Source: Frankiaceae bacterium
GTDB taxonomy: Bacteria; Actinomycetota; Actinomycetes; Frankiales; Frankiaceae
NCBI GenBank assembly: GCA_030840885.1
Contig: JAVEDQ010000305.1
Location: 1-5,782 of the forward strand
Length of the DNA: 5,782 bases
Direction of reading: 5' to 3'
Within the stretch, counting starts at the first letter, position 1; every line of letters starts with the position of its first letter. A model generated the notes under the pieces. The model had not been told where the DNA came from. It worked only from the letters and a program-made list of their open reading frames with translations, and did not search any database. Positions 1 through 4,976 of the stretch are shown piece after piece. The translations under genes and the position numbers were made by a program.

Positions 1-239
1 ACGTGCTCCGCGACGCGACCCTCGGTCTGCTGCACCGGGCGGGCGTGGCGACGGGGGTCCTCGTGCAGCTGCAGTCGCATCACCTCCGCTTCGCTGATCA
101 TCCCGACGAGAGCGCCCGTCTCGTCGACCACCGGCGCAGCCGCGATCCCCCGCTCGACGAGCAGCTGGGCGACAGACTTCAGCGCTGCGCCGGGGAGGAC
201 CGTCACCACCGGCTTCGTCATGACATCTGCAGCACGCAC
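1..239 (-). CDS. CBS-domain protein, 3' part outside window
   Basis: Seen: a minus-strand frame starting at GTG 239 and open to the left edge, giving 79 residues beginning MRAADVMTKPVVTV. This is the standard opening of a CBS motif; it continues with LVERGIAAAPVVDETGALVGMISEAEVMRL, completing one CBS unit at about residues 1-52. The tail ..TEGRVAEHV looks like the entry to a second CBS motif, so a paired (Bateman) module is likely but cut off. Start choice: ATG 221 would lose the conserved RAADV, whereas GTG 239 keeps it and has GAGGAGG at 250-244. The spacing of 4 nt is short. Known of the family: paired CBS motifs bind adenine nucleotides such as AMP, ATP or SAM and act as energy sensors. 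Context: last visible gene of the stress-protein operon starting at 818, probably translationally coupled through the small ORF ending at 218. The target of regulation cannot be told. Confidence 0.9.
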   Translation of the reverse strand, partial: MRAADVMTKPVVTVLPGAALKSVAQLLVERGIAAAPVVDETGALVGMISEAEVMRLQLHEDPRRHARPVQQTEGRVAEH

Positions 240-358
240 TGGTCCTCCTCAAGGCGGTCGACCACGGGACTCAGCAACCTGAGCCGATCGCTGTCGGCCG
301 GATCGTCGCCGTCGCGATCGCTTACCGCAAGCACCCGTAGCCGCACGTCACTCGGCAC
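218..358 (-). CDS. candidate 46-residue protein overlapping both neighbours
   Basis: Seen: between the stress-protein stop (348) and the CBS start (239) the minus strand keeps one frame open. Starting at GTG 358-356, which overlaps the upstream gene's last codons, it runs to TGA 220-218, inside the CBS gene. The product begins MPSDVRLRVLAVSDRDG and ends EEDQCVLQMS; it is acidic, with several Asp and Leu and no TM segment. AGGGG lies 9 nt before the GTG. Counted by hand, codon-position GC is about 80% (first), 40% (second) and 78% (third), the pattern of real coding sequence in a GC-rich genome and unlike random intergenic DNA. The overlaps at both ends would suit translational coupling through the operon. 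I do not recognise the family. Alternative: a chance open frame in a 108-bp spacer. Confidence 0.4.
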   Translation of the reverse strand: MPSDVRLRVLAVSDRDGDDPADSDRLRLLSPVVDRLEEDQCVLQMS

Positions 359-818
359 CGCTTTCAGCCCCTGAGGCAGCGGCACTATTCCGCACCACCG
401 CGACCGGACAATTCGCGTGTGCAACGCAGTGAGCGCTGACCGAGCCCAGCAGCATCCCGGTGAAGGCGCCATGACCGCGGCTGCCGACCACGAGCATCGA
501 GGCAGCTGCTGACTCTTCGAGCAGGACCTCTGCCGACCGCCCCTCCCGGACCACCTGTTCCAGGTGGATGTCGGGGAACTTCTCGAGTACCTCGTCGACC
601 ATCGCCGAGAGGGTCTGTGCCGAGTCCACCCGTAGATCCACCTCGATGGCCGGCGGGACGTTGCCGTACTCGATCGGCCAACGCCAGGCGATAACGGCAC
701 GCACCGGACATTTCGTCAGTTGCGCTTGCCGTACTGCCCAGTGCAGCGCTTCCCGGCTCGCCGGGGAACCGTCGACGCCGACGACCACCGGCTTCGCTGG
801 TGCGTCACTGAGCGTCAT
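348..818 (-). CDS. universal stress protein (UspA family), first copy
   Basis: Seen: 156 residues, a single UspA domain. The first strand and nucleotide-contact region is PVVVGVDGS (residues 10-18, D16). The ATP-binding signature G-x2-G-x9-G-S is intact at G112, G115, G125-S126 (GSRGHGAF...LLGSVS), followed by CPVAVVR. Start: ATG 818 has GAGG at 829-826 (7 nt spacing), and homology to the copy at 1199 begins right there. A longer frame from 929 would lie in the conserved leader. Known: Usp proteins with this signature are ATP-binding, usually dimeric cytoplasmic proteins induced by growth arrest, hypoxia or other stress. Neighbours: first gene of a minus-strand operon with the small ORF and the CBS gene; it is a close paralogue of, and divergent from, the gene at 1199. 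It is preceded by leader copy A, whose last hairpin pairs with its Shine-Dalgarno. Confidence 0.95.
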   Translation of the reverse strand: MTLSDAPAKPVVVGVDGSPASREALHWAVRQAQLTKCPVRAVIAWRWPIEYGNVPPAIEVDLRVDSAQTLSAMVDEVLEKFPDIHLEQVVREGRSAEVLLEESAAASMLVVGSRGHGAFTGMLLGSVSAHCVAHANCPVAVVRNSAAASGAESGAE

Positions 819-942
819 GAAGGTGCCTCGATGTGCGAGCTCACGGGAACGTCCGGCGACGAGCATCGCGCTCCGGGGTCGCGGCAGTTCGCGGCGCTCC
901 CGTTCCGGGCCTGGCTGAGACTCAGCCATTTGAACGTACGCC
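819..942 (-). promoter_or_regulatory. conserved structured leader, copy A (before first usp)
   Basis: Seen, reading the minus strand from 942: GGCGTACGTT, 6 nt, then GGCTG/CAGCC arms (927-913, 5-nt loop; the DNA is an 8+1+8 perfect palindrome at 912-928). Next come CCCG-GAA-CGGG (909-899), GCGAAC (892-887), hairpin GAGC/GCTC (873-861), CGCCGG, and CTCG-cacat-CGAG (839-827), where the last arm contains the Shine-Dalgarno GAGG. It ends directly at ATG 818, 124 nt from its first base. The same ordered blocks recur at 975, 4814 and 4855. TACGTT fits the actinobacterial -10 form TANNNT, so transcription may start just before the first hairpin; this is inference. No consensus -35 is visible. Confidence 0.8.
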
Positions 943-974
943 CCTGGTGACGTGCCCGCGCGCGCTGCCGCGAC
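943..974. promoter_or_regulatory. 32-bp spacer between head-to-head leaders A and B
   Basis: The leaders of the first and second stress-protein genes begin back to back here; their first ten bases form the inverted repeat AACGTACGCC (933-942) / GGCGTACGTT (975-984). Any upstream promoter elements for both directions must lie in or overlap this spacer. It is nearly all G/C with GGTGACGTG at 946-954. I see no TTGACA-like -35 hexamer at 17-18 bp from either TACGTT. Confidence 0.4.
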
Positions 975-1096
975 GGCGTACGTTGCAGAAGCTGAATACT
1001 CAGCCGGTCCGGGCCGGGGTTGCTGCGAACAGCTGCACCCTCCTGAGCGTCACGCTCACCGTCGGACGCTCTCGGTGCCCTCCTTCGAGGAACCCG
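975..1096 (+). promoter_or_regulatory. conserved structured leader, copy B (upstream of second usp)
   Basis: Seen: GGCGTACGTT (975-984), 6 nt, GCTGA-atac-TCAGC (991-1004), CGG..CGGGG, GCGAAC (1030s), hairpin GAGCG-tca-CGCTC (1045-1057; palindrome 1044-1058), CGTCGG, CGGTG, and CCTC-cttc-GAGG (1079-1090). Order and spacing match the other three copies, including a Shine-Dalgarno-like GAGG at 1087-1090. Unlike them, no ATG, GTG or TTG follows at the expected place (about 1097-1099). The gene served, if any, starts at 1199 with its own ribosome binding site, so this copy has a 224-nt distance instead of 122-124. It may act as promoter plus leader with an extended tail, or it may have lost its original reading frame. 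Confidence 0.75.
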
Positions 1097-1198
1097 CCTT
1101 CGCCTCGCTTCGCCGACGCCACCTGCGCCCGCTCCTCCGCTGCATCGCCGCTCGATGGCGGTTCACCCAGCACGAGAGTCCCCCCAGAAGGAGTTCTG
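1097..1198 (+). other. 102-nt untranslated stretch between leader B and second usp
   Basis: No open frame with a credible start or ribosome site was found here on either strand. It is C-rich with CTTCGC-like short repeats near 1098-1115. It ends with AGAAGGAG (1186-1193), the Shine-Dalgarno of the downstream gene. AGTCCCC at 1177-1183 resembles one half of a DosR box, but the other half is absent. Confidence 0.5.
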
Positions 1199-1651
1199 AT
1201 GGACAGCACAGCAACGACAACACGCCCTGTCGTCGTCGGCGTCGACGGCTCCCCCGGCAGCGCGAAAGCGCTGGCCTGGGGAGCACGGCAAGCTCGGCTG
1301 ACTCACGCACCACTCCACGCGGTCATCGCCTGGGCTTGGCCCGACATGTACGGCGTCGGCTTCGGCGGGATGCCGTACGAGATGGATCTGGCAGGCGATG
1401 CCGGCGTCGTTCTCAAGCAGATGGTGGCCGACCTGGGTGACGACGCGCCACCCGACGGGGTCCAGGCCCTGGTCTTCCAAGGCCATCCGGCACAGGTCCT
1501 GCTGCAGCAGGCCGAGAACGCGTCACTCCTCGTCGTCGGTAGCCGGGGACACGGGGCGTTCAGCGGCATGTTGCTCGGCTCCGTCAGCCAGCACTGCGTC
1601 AGCAACGCCGGCGGCCCGGTCGTCGTCGTTCGGGCCGAAGAAGCCGGCTGA
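1199..1651 (+). CDS. universal stress protein (UspA family), second copy
   Basis: Seen: 150 residues, a single UspA domain closely related to the product of the gene at 348-818: RPVVVGVDGSPGSAKALAW at residues 9-27, shared AVIAW.WP, and GSRGHGAFSGMLLGSVS. The ATP signature is complete (G114, G117, G127-S128). The usual CPVVVV end strand here reads GGPVVVV (138-144), so the Cys is missing. Start: ATG 1199 has AGAAGGAG at 1186-1193, 5 nt away. The frame is open far upstream, but that part is low-complexity Arg/Pro/Ser and crosses leader B, so it is not coding. Neighbours: first of three same-strand genes, 18 bp before the third usp. The divergent pair with the gene at 818 suggests an old duplication with shared regulation. 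Expected cytoplasmic, ATP-binding stress role. Confidence 0.95.
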   Translation: MDSTATTTRPVVVGVDGSPGSAKALAWGARQARLTHAPLHAVIAWAWPDMYGVGFGGMPYEMDLAGDAGVVLKQMVADLGDDAPPDGVQALVFQGHPAQVLLQQAENASLLVVGSRGHGAFSGMLLGSVSQHCVSNAGGPVVVVRAEEAG

Positions 1652-1669
1652 TCGCTGAGGGGTACCGGA

Positions 1670-2161
1670 ATGACCGAGATAGCGCAGCAGGCCGCCGCTC
1701 CTGCAGTCCCCGCCGCCGCCCGGCCGGCCCCGGTCGTGGTGGGTATCGACGGGTCGGCCGGAGCTCATGCCGCGCTGCTCTGGGCGGCGGACGAGGCCCG
1801 GCTGCGCGCAGTGCCGCTGGAGATCGTGCGCACCTGGCCGCTGGACCCACCGGCAGCCCACATTCCGGCCGCGGACTTGGCGGCCGTCGACGAGCGGGCG
1901 CGCCACGTCGAGGTCGAGGTCGAGGTGGAATCCGACAGCGTGCGCGGGGGCGATCTCGAGATCAGCCAGCTGGTCTGTCAGGGGTTCGCGCAGGACGTTC
2001 TCGTTGCTGCCTCGATGGCTGCCGACCTGCTGGTGGTCGGCAGCCGCGGTCGGGGCGCCGTGCGCACCCTGCTGCTCGGCAGCGTCAGCGCCCACGTCGC
2101 CTCCCACGCCCACTGCCCCGTCGTCGTGGTGCCGCACCCGGTGCCACCCGAGACGAACTAA
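1670..2161 (+). CDS. universal stress protein (UspA family), third, divergent copy
   Basis: Seen: 163 residues. An Ala/Pro-rich N-terminal tail (about residues 5-21) precedes PVVVGIDGSAGA (D27). The ATP signature is intact at G124, G127, G137-S138 (GSRGRGAVRTLLLGSVS), ending CPVVVV plus a Pro-rich tail. In the linker between the halves, four Val-Glu repeats occupy residues 80-87, encoded by a short GAGGTC tandem repeat at 1907-1930. Start: ATG 1670 with GAGGGG at 1657-1662, 7 nt spacing. It is less like the other two Usp proteins than they are like each other (no GHGAF). Neighbours: 18 bp after the second usp and 23 bp before the oxidase-like gene, so surely one operon. Known role: ATP-binding stress protein, possibly forming homo- or heterodimers with its neighbour. 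Confidence 0.95.
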   Translation: MTEIAQQAAAPAVPAAARPAPVVVGIDGSAGAHAALLWAADEARLRAVPLEIVRTWPLDPPAAHIPAADLAAVDERARHVEVEVEVESDSVRGGDLEISQLVCQGFAQDVLVAASMAADLLVVGSRGRGAVRTLLLGSVSAHVASHAHCPVVVVPHPVPPETN

Positions 2162-2184
2162 GCCCTGACCGAAGGAGCCCTGCC

Positions 2185-2817
2185 ATGACCGTTCGGCAAC
2201 AGTTCTCGCCGTGGACGCTGCTGCGTTCCCTCGACCCGACCGCTCGATCCGCCATCGCCAACGCGCGGCTCGCCGCCGCCGAGATCGGACGGTCCGTGGA
2301 GGAACGTCACGCTTTGATGGCAAGCCTGGACCACGCGGACGGCGAGGTCGTACCTCCGGGTCAGGAGGTAGCAGGGGATGTCAGCGGCGAACGCCATCTC
2401 GTCGCCCTGACAAGCAGTGAGTGCCGTCGTCTTCTCGCCACGCGCCGACTCGGCCGGCTGGCTTTCGTCAACCGGGCCGAGCAGCCGCTGATCCTTCCCG
2501 TGAACTACAGCATGGACGGCGGGGATGTCTTGATCGCCACCGGTCCGGGACCCAAGCTCCAGGCGGCCATCCGTCGCGATGTCGTGGCGTTCGAGGTCGA
2601 CGAGATCGATGAGGAGACCGGCCGAGGGTGGAGTGTCGTCGCCAGCGGTCGCGTCACGCGCGAGCCGCGGGCGAACGGGAACCTCCGCGAAGGCGACCGG
2701 ACCGGCCCCCACCCGTGGGCACCTGGTCCCCGTCTCGACGTCATACGGGTCTCCCCCTCCCGGCTCACCGGACGTTGGCTGACGGGGCCTCCCCTTGCAC
2801 CGGCGACCGACGCCTGA
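2185..2817 (+). CDS. pyridoxamine 5'-phosphate oxidase-like FMN-binding split-barrel protein
   Basis: Seen: 210 residues. Residues about 70-160 match the split-barrel family Pyridox_ox_2: LTSSECRRLLATRRLGRLAFVN, PLILPVNYSMDGGDVLIAT, KLQAAI, VVAFEVDEIDEETGRGWSVVASGRV. The C-terminus HPWAPGPRLDVIRVSPSRLTGRWL is also typical of actinobacterial members. Known: these proteins bind FMN or F420-like cofactors; most are uncharacterised and should not be assumed to make pyridoxal phosphate. Odd: about 65 residues precede the barrel, with a predicted helical ARSAIANARLAAAEIGRSVEERHAL stretch; the barrel usually starts near the N-terminus. Start ATG 2185 has GAAGGAG at 2170-2176, so the extension is probably translated. 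Third gene of the usp operon. Its TGA lies in the left arm of the terminator at 2808-2838. Confidence 0.88.
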   Translation: MTVRQQFSPWTLLRSLDPTARSAIANARLAAAEIGRSVEERHALMASLDHADGEVVPPGQEVAGDVSGERHLVALTSSECRRLLATRRLGRLAFVNRAEQPLILPVNYSMDGGDVLIATGPGPKLQAAIRRDVVAFEVDEIDEETGRGWSVVASGRVTREPRANGNLREGDRTGPHPWAPGPRLDVIRVSPSRLTGRWLTGPPLAPATDA

Positions 2818-2838
2818 CCGGGCGGCGGTCAGGCGTCG
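2808..2838. terminator. bidirectional hairpin terminator between convergent genes
   Basis: Seen: a perfect 13-bp stem, 2808-2820 with 2826-2838, and a 5-nt loop (ggcgg). No U tract on either side, as is common in GC-rich actinobacteria. The stem contains the TGA of the plus-strand oxidase-like gene (2815-2817) and the TGA of the minus-strand permease (2831-2829). The symmetry makes both proteins end in Asp-Ala-stop. Confidence 0.85.
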
Positions 2839-3665
2839 CGACGTCGGAAGAGCACCGCCGAGATGACCAGCAGGACGGCGACGACGGCGGTGAAGGTCAG
2901 CCCGCCGGCGAGCGGCGACAGATCGTTGCGGAACGCCTCGGGCACGCTCGGATCCACCTTGGTCGTGTACGCGACGAGTTGGCCGCCGGCGGTGAACGGC
3001 AGGAAGCGACCGGCCCCCGCCAGCGAATGCAGCGCATCCACCGACAGCAGCACCCGCAGGATCGGCTCGACGGCCACCGGCAGGACGAACAGCAGGCTGA
3101 CCGCGGCGGGGACGTTGCGCAGCAGCCAACCCAGGCCGAGCCCGATGAGCGAGAACAGCACGACGAGGATGACGGTGCCGCCGACGACCCGCGCGGTGCG
3201 GCCGTCCGCGAACCCGACCCCCGGCGCGAAGCGGCCTCCCCCGACGACCACGAGAACCACGGCGGACAGGGCGATGCAGAGCACGCCCACCGCCGCTGCC
3301 CACAGCGCCACCCCCACCAGCTTCGCCGAGGCCAGGGAGTTACGCCGGGGGACGCTGGTCAGCATCGGCAGGATGGTGCCGTGCCGGTAGTCGTGCCCGA
3401 ACGCGAACACCCCGATGAGGCCCACCAGCAGCGTGGTCATCTGCATCGCGGAGGACAGCACGAGAGCGAACGACGCCTGGTCCCCGAGGACGGCAGGGGA
3501 ACCTGCTCCGCGCGGGAGACCGAGACGAGCGGCCGTCGACGTCCCCGCCGTCAGCGTGAAGGCGACCGCCAACATCGTCGTGACGACCAGGGACACGCCG
3601 CTGAGCCACCATGTCGAGCGCAGCGTCCGCAGCCGGATCCACTCCTGGACCAGGGCGCCCCTCAT
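2829..3665 (-). CDS. ABC-2 type transporter permease
   Basis: Seen: 278 residues with six hydrophobic segments at about 19-39, 67-90, 114-142, 159-182, 185-207 and 250-273, the usual count for an ABC-2 (export-type) permease. Between segments 2 and 3 is FGHDYRHGTI (89-98), the (E/D)YRHGT motif conserved in this family's cytoplasmic coupling region. The N-terminus MRGALVQEWIRLRTLRSTWW is a typical amphipathic start. ATG 3665 overlaps the ATPase stop by 4 bp (ATGA), so translation is coupled. Known: such permeases pair as dimers with a BcrA/DrrA-like ATPase to export lipids, peptides or antibiotics, or to serve resistance. The substrate cannot be read from sequence. Ends in the shared terminator. 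The long antisense frames over this gene are GC-bias shadows. Confidence 0.93.
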   Translation of the reverse strand: MRGALVQEWIRLRTLRSTWWLSGVSLVVTTMLAVAFTLTAGTSTAARLGLPRGAGSPAVLGDQASFALVLSSAMQMTTLLVGLIGVFAFGHDYRHGTILPMLTSVPRRNSLASAKLVGVALWAAAVGVLCIALSAVVLVVVGGGRFAPGVGFADGRTARVVGGTVILVVLFSLIGLGLGWLLRNVPAAVSLLFVLPVAVEPILRVLLSVDALHSLAGAGRFLPFTAGGQLVAYTTKVDPSVPEAFRNDLSPLAGGLTFTAVVAVLLVISAVLFRRRDA

Positions 3666-4690
3666 GCCGCACTCAGATCGGACGTCGTCCGGATGGGGTG
3701 CTCCTGCGCGTCGGCGGTGGCCTCGAGGAACGCCTCCTCCAGTGACGCGACGCGGGTTGCGAGCTCATGGAGCACGATCCCCGCGCCGGCGGCGACATCT
3801 CCGATCTGCGCCTGGTCGAGTCCCGTGACCACGAACGCATCACCGTGGGGCGACTGCACCGTGGCCCCGCGGTCGATCAGCAGTCGACGCAGTTGCTCGC
3901 TCTGCGGACTCTGAACGCTGACGCTCTTCAGTGACCACCGGGACTCGAACTCGTCAGTCGGCAGATCACTGATCAAGCGGCCCCGTCCGATGACGACGAG
4001 GTGGTCGGCCATCTGTGCCATCTCCGCGAGCTGATGGCTGGAGACGAGCACGGTGCGTCCCGATTCCGCGAAGGACTGCAGGAAGCTGCGGAGCCAGTTG
4101 ATGCCCTGCGGATCGAGTCCGTTCGCCGGTTCGTCCAGGATCAGCACCCGAGGGTCGCCCAGCAGCGCAACCGCAAGACCCAAGCGCTGACTCATGCCCA
4201 GCGAGAAGCTCTTCGGTCCCTTGCCCGCGACCGACGCAAGGCCGACGAGTTCGAGCACCTCGTCGACGCGTCGGTCGGAGATGCGGCTGGGGGCGGCCAA
4301 CATCCGTAGGTGGTTGCGCGCGCTGCGCGTCGGGTGGAACGCCTTGGCCTCCAGCAGCGCCCCGACCTCCCTGGCTGGATCGCGGAGCTCCCGATAGGGC
4401 ACTCCGTCGAAGGTCGTGCGGCCGCCACCGCCGTCCAGCCCGAGCATGAGGCGCATCGCGGTGGACTTGCCGGCCCCGTTGGGGCCGAGGAAGCCGGTGA
4501 CCTGACCCGGGTGGACCTCGAACGTGAGGTCATCGACGGCGAGCTTCTTGCCGAACCGCTTGGTGAGACCGACCGCCTTGATGAGGCACTTGTCGGCTGA
4601 TGCGCCGGCGTCACCGCGTCCACGGCGCAGTGGTTTGACGGCCTGCGATGGGTCCGAGGGCAGCGCCTCGAGGACGTTGTCTGTCGACAT
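3662..4690 (-). CDS. ABC transporter ATP-binding protein (BcrA/DrrA-like)
   Basis: Seen: 342 residues. The nucleotide-binding domain runs from about 36 to 245: Walker A GPNGAGKST (69-77), signature variant SLGMSQR (163-169), Walker B VLILDEP with catalytic E187, D-loop NGLD, and H-loop His at 219 (VSSHQ). The stretch GALLEAKAFHP (110-120) in place of a clear Q-loop Gln, and the LGM signature, are typical of the bacitracin/daunorubicin-type exporters. Residues about 245-330 form the extra C-terminal domain found in this subfamily. About 33 polar residues precede the domain, which is longer than usual; there is no later ATG, and ATG 4690 has GGAG at 4700-4697 with 6 nt spacing, so I keep it. 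First gene of a two-gene operon with the permease. Its leader (copy C) has the last hairpin CTCC/GGAG covering this ribosome site. Confidence 0.94.
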   Translation of the reverse strand: MSTDNVLEALPSDPSQAVKPLRRGRGDAGASADKCLIKAVGLTKRFGKKLAVDDLTFEVHPGQVTGFLGPNGAGKSTAMRLMLGLDGGGGRTTFDGVPYRELRDPAREVGALLEAKAFHPTRSARNHLRMLAAPSRISDRRVDEVLELVGLASVAGKGPKSFSLGMSQRLGLAVALLGDPRVLILDEPANGLDPQGINWLRSFLQSFAESGRTVLVSSHQLAEMAQMADHLVVIGRGRLISDLPTDEFESRWSLKSVSVQSPQSEQLRRLLIDRGATVQSPHGDAFVVTGLDQAQIGDVAAGAGIVLHELATRVASLEEAFLEATADAQEHPIRTTSDLSAA

Positions 4691-4814
4691 GGGTGGCTCC
4701 GGAGGGAGTTCACCGTGACACCCGGCGGCGAGCGAAGGTCACTCGAGGGCACGCGGCAGAGTTCGCGGTGCGCCCCATCCGGGTCGGCTGGTCTCAGCCC
4801 CTACAACCTACGCC
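4691..4814 (-). promoter_or_regulatory. conserved structured leader, copy C (before ABC operon)
   Basis: Seen on the minus strand from 4814: GGCGTAGGTT, 6 nt, GGCTG/CAGCC arms (4799-4786; loop 4 nt), CCCGGA.GGGG, GCGAAC, hairpin GAGTG-accTT-CGCTC (4744-4730, one G-T pair), CGCCGG, CGGTGA, and CTCC-ctcc-GGAG (4708-4697), with GGAG being the Shine-Dalgarno. Its first base is 124 nt before the ATG, exactly as in copy A. TAGGTT fits a TANNNT -10 element. The arms of the last two hairpins differ in sequence from copy A but still pair, which favours an RNA structure over a plain DNA repeat. Confidence 0.8.
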
Positions 4815-4854
4815 GATCGAGCGACGGCTTCTGCCGACGGCGACGGCTGGACCC
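4815..4854. promoter_or_regulatory. 40-bp spacer between head-to-head leaders C and D
   Basis: Same arrangement as at 943-974: two leaders start back to back, so promoter contacts for both directions must lie here. The spacer holds several GACGGC repeats (4823-4847) but no recognisable -35 hexamer and no obvious sequence shared with the other spacer. Confidence 0.35.
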
Positions 4855-4976
4855 GGCGTAACGTGGCGGTCGCTGAGCGATCAGCCAGTTCGGAGCGGGG
4901 ACGCCGCGATTCGGTCGTGTCCTCGAGTGCCACACGGCTCCCGCCGAACACCTCGGTGACCTTCCGAAGGATCACC
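4855..4976 (+). promoter_or_regulatory. conserved structured leader, copy D (before TM protein)
   Basis: Seen: GGCGTAACGT (4855-4864), 7 nt, GCTGA-gcga-TCAGC (4872-4885, a GNRA-type loop if RNA), TTCGGAGCGGGG, GCGA (4906-4909), GAGT/GCTC arms (4925-4928 with 4937-4940), CGCCGA, CGGTGA, and CCTT-ccg-AAGG (4960-4970) overlapping the Shine-Dalgarno GAAGGA (4966-4971). Its first base is 122 nt before ATG 4977. TAACGT also fits TANNNT. Of the four copies this is the most diverged in the middle block (GCGATT instead of GCGAAC). Confidence 0.75.

Noticed and set aside
819..929. Longer start for the first stress protein (frame from 929, MAESQPG...)
   Set aside because: The extra residues lie in conserved leader A, and homology to the paralogue starts at ATG 818 with a proper ribosome site.
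933..984. 10-bp inverted repeat AACGTACGCC / GGCGTACGTT as a separate operator
   Set aside because: It is explained by the identical heads of two leaders facing away from each other; the other pair (4805-4864) is similar but not identical, as expected.
1172..1186. DosR-type boxes (AGTCCCC at 1177, GGGACT at 268, GGGGAC near 4897)
   Set aside because: Only half-sites; the second half of the 20-bp palindrome is missing at each, and GGGAC is frequent in GC-rich DNA.
833..1198. Upstream extension of the second stress-protein frame
   Set aside because: The translated part is low-complexity and crosses leader B; AGAAGGAG marks ATG 1199.
1000..1209. 69-aa minus-strand frame in the first intergenic region
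   Set aside because: It is antisense to leader B, has no ribosome site and no recognisable product.
3320..3346. Possible fifth leader head (GGCGTAACT on the minus strand in the permease gene)
   Set aside because: It lacks the GCTGA/CAGCC hairpin and later blocks, and lies inside a clear coding region.
2158..3914. Long antisense frames, 381 aa on minus (2158-3303) and 428 aa on plus (2628-3914)
   Set aside because: They are Arg/Gly/Pro/Asp/Gln-rich shadows over recognised genes and run through the strong terminator at 2808-2838; no domain or ribosome site.
4863..4976. Extended start of the TM protein at 4863
   Set aside because: The added 38 residues would be encoded by leader D; ATG 4977 has a good ribosome site and the same distance from the leader as in copies A and C.
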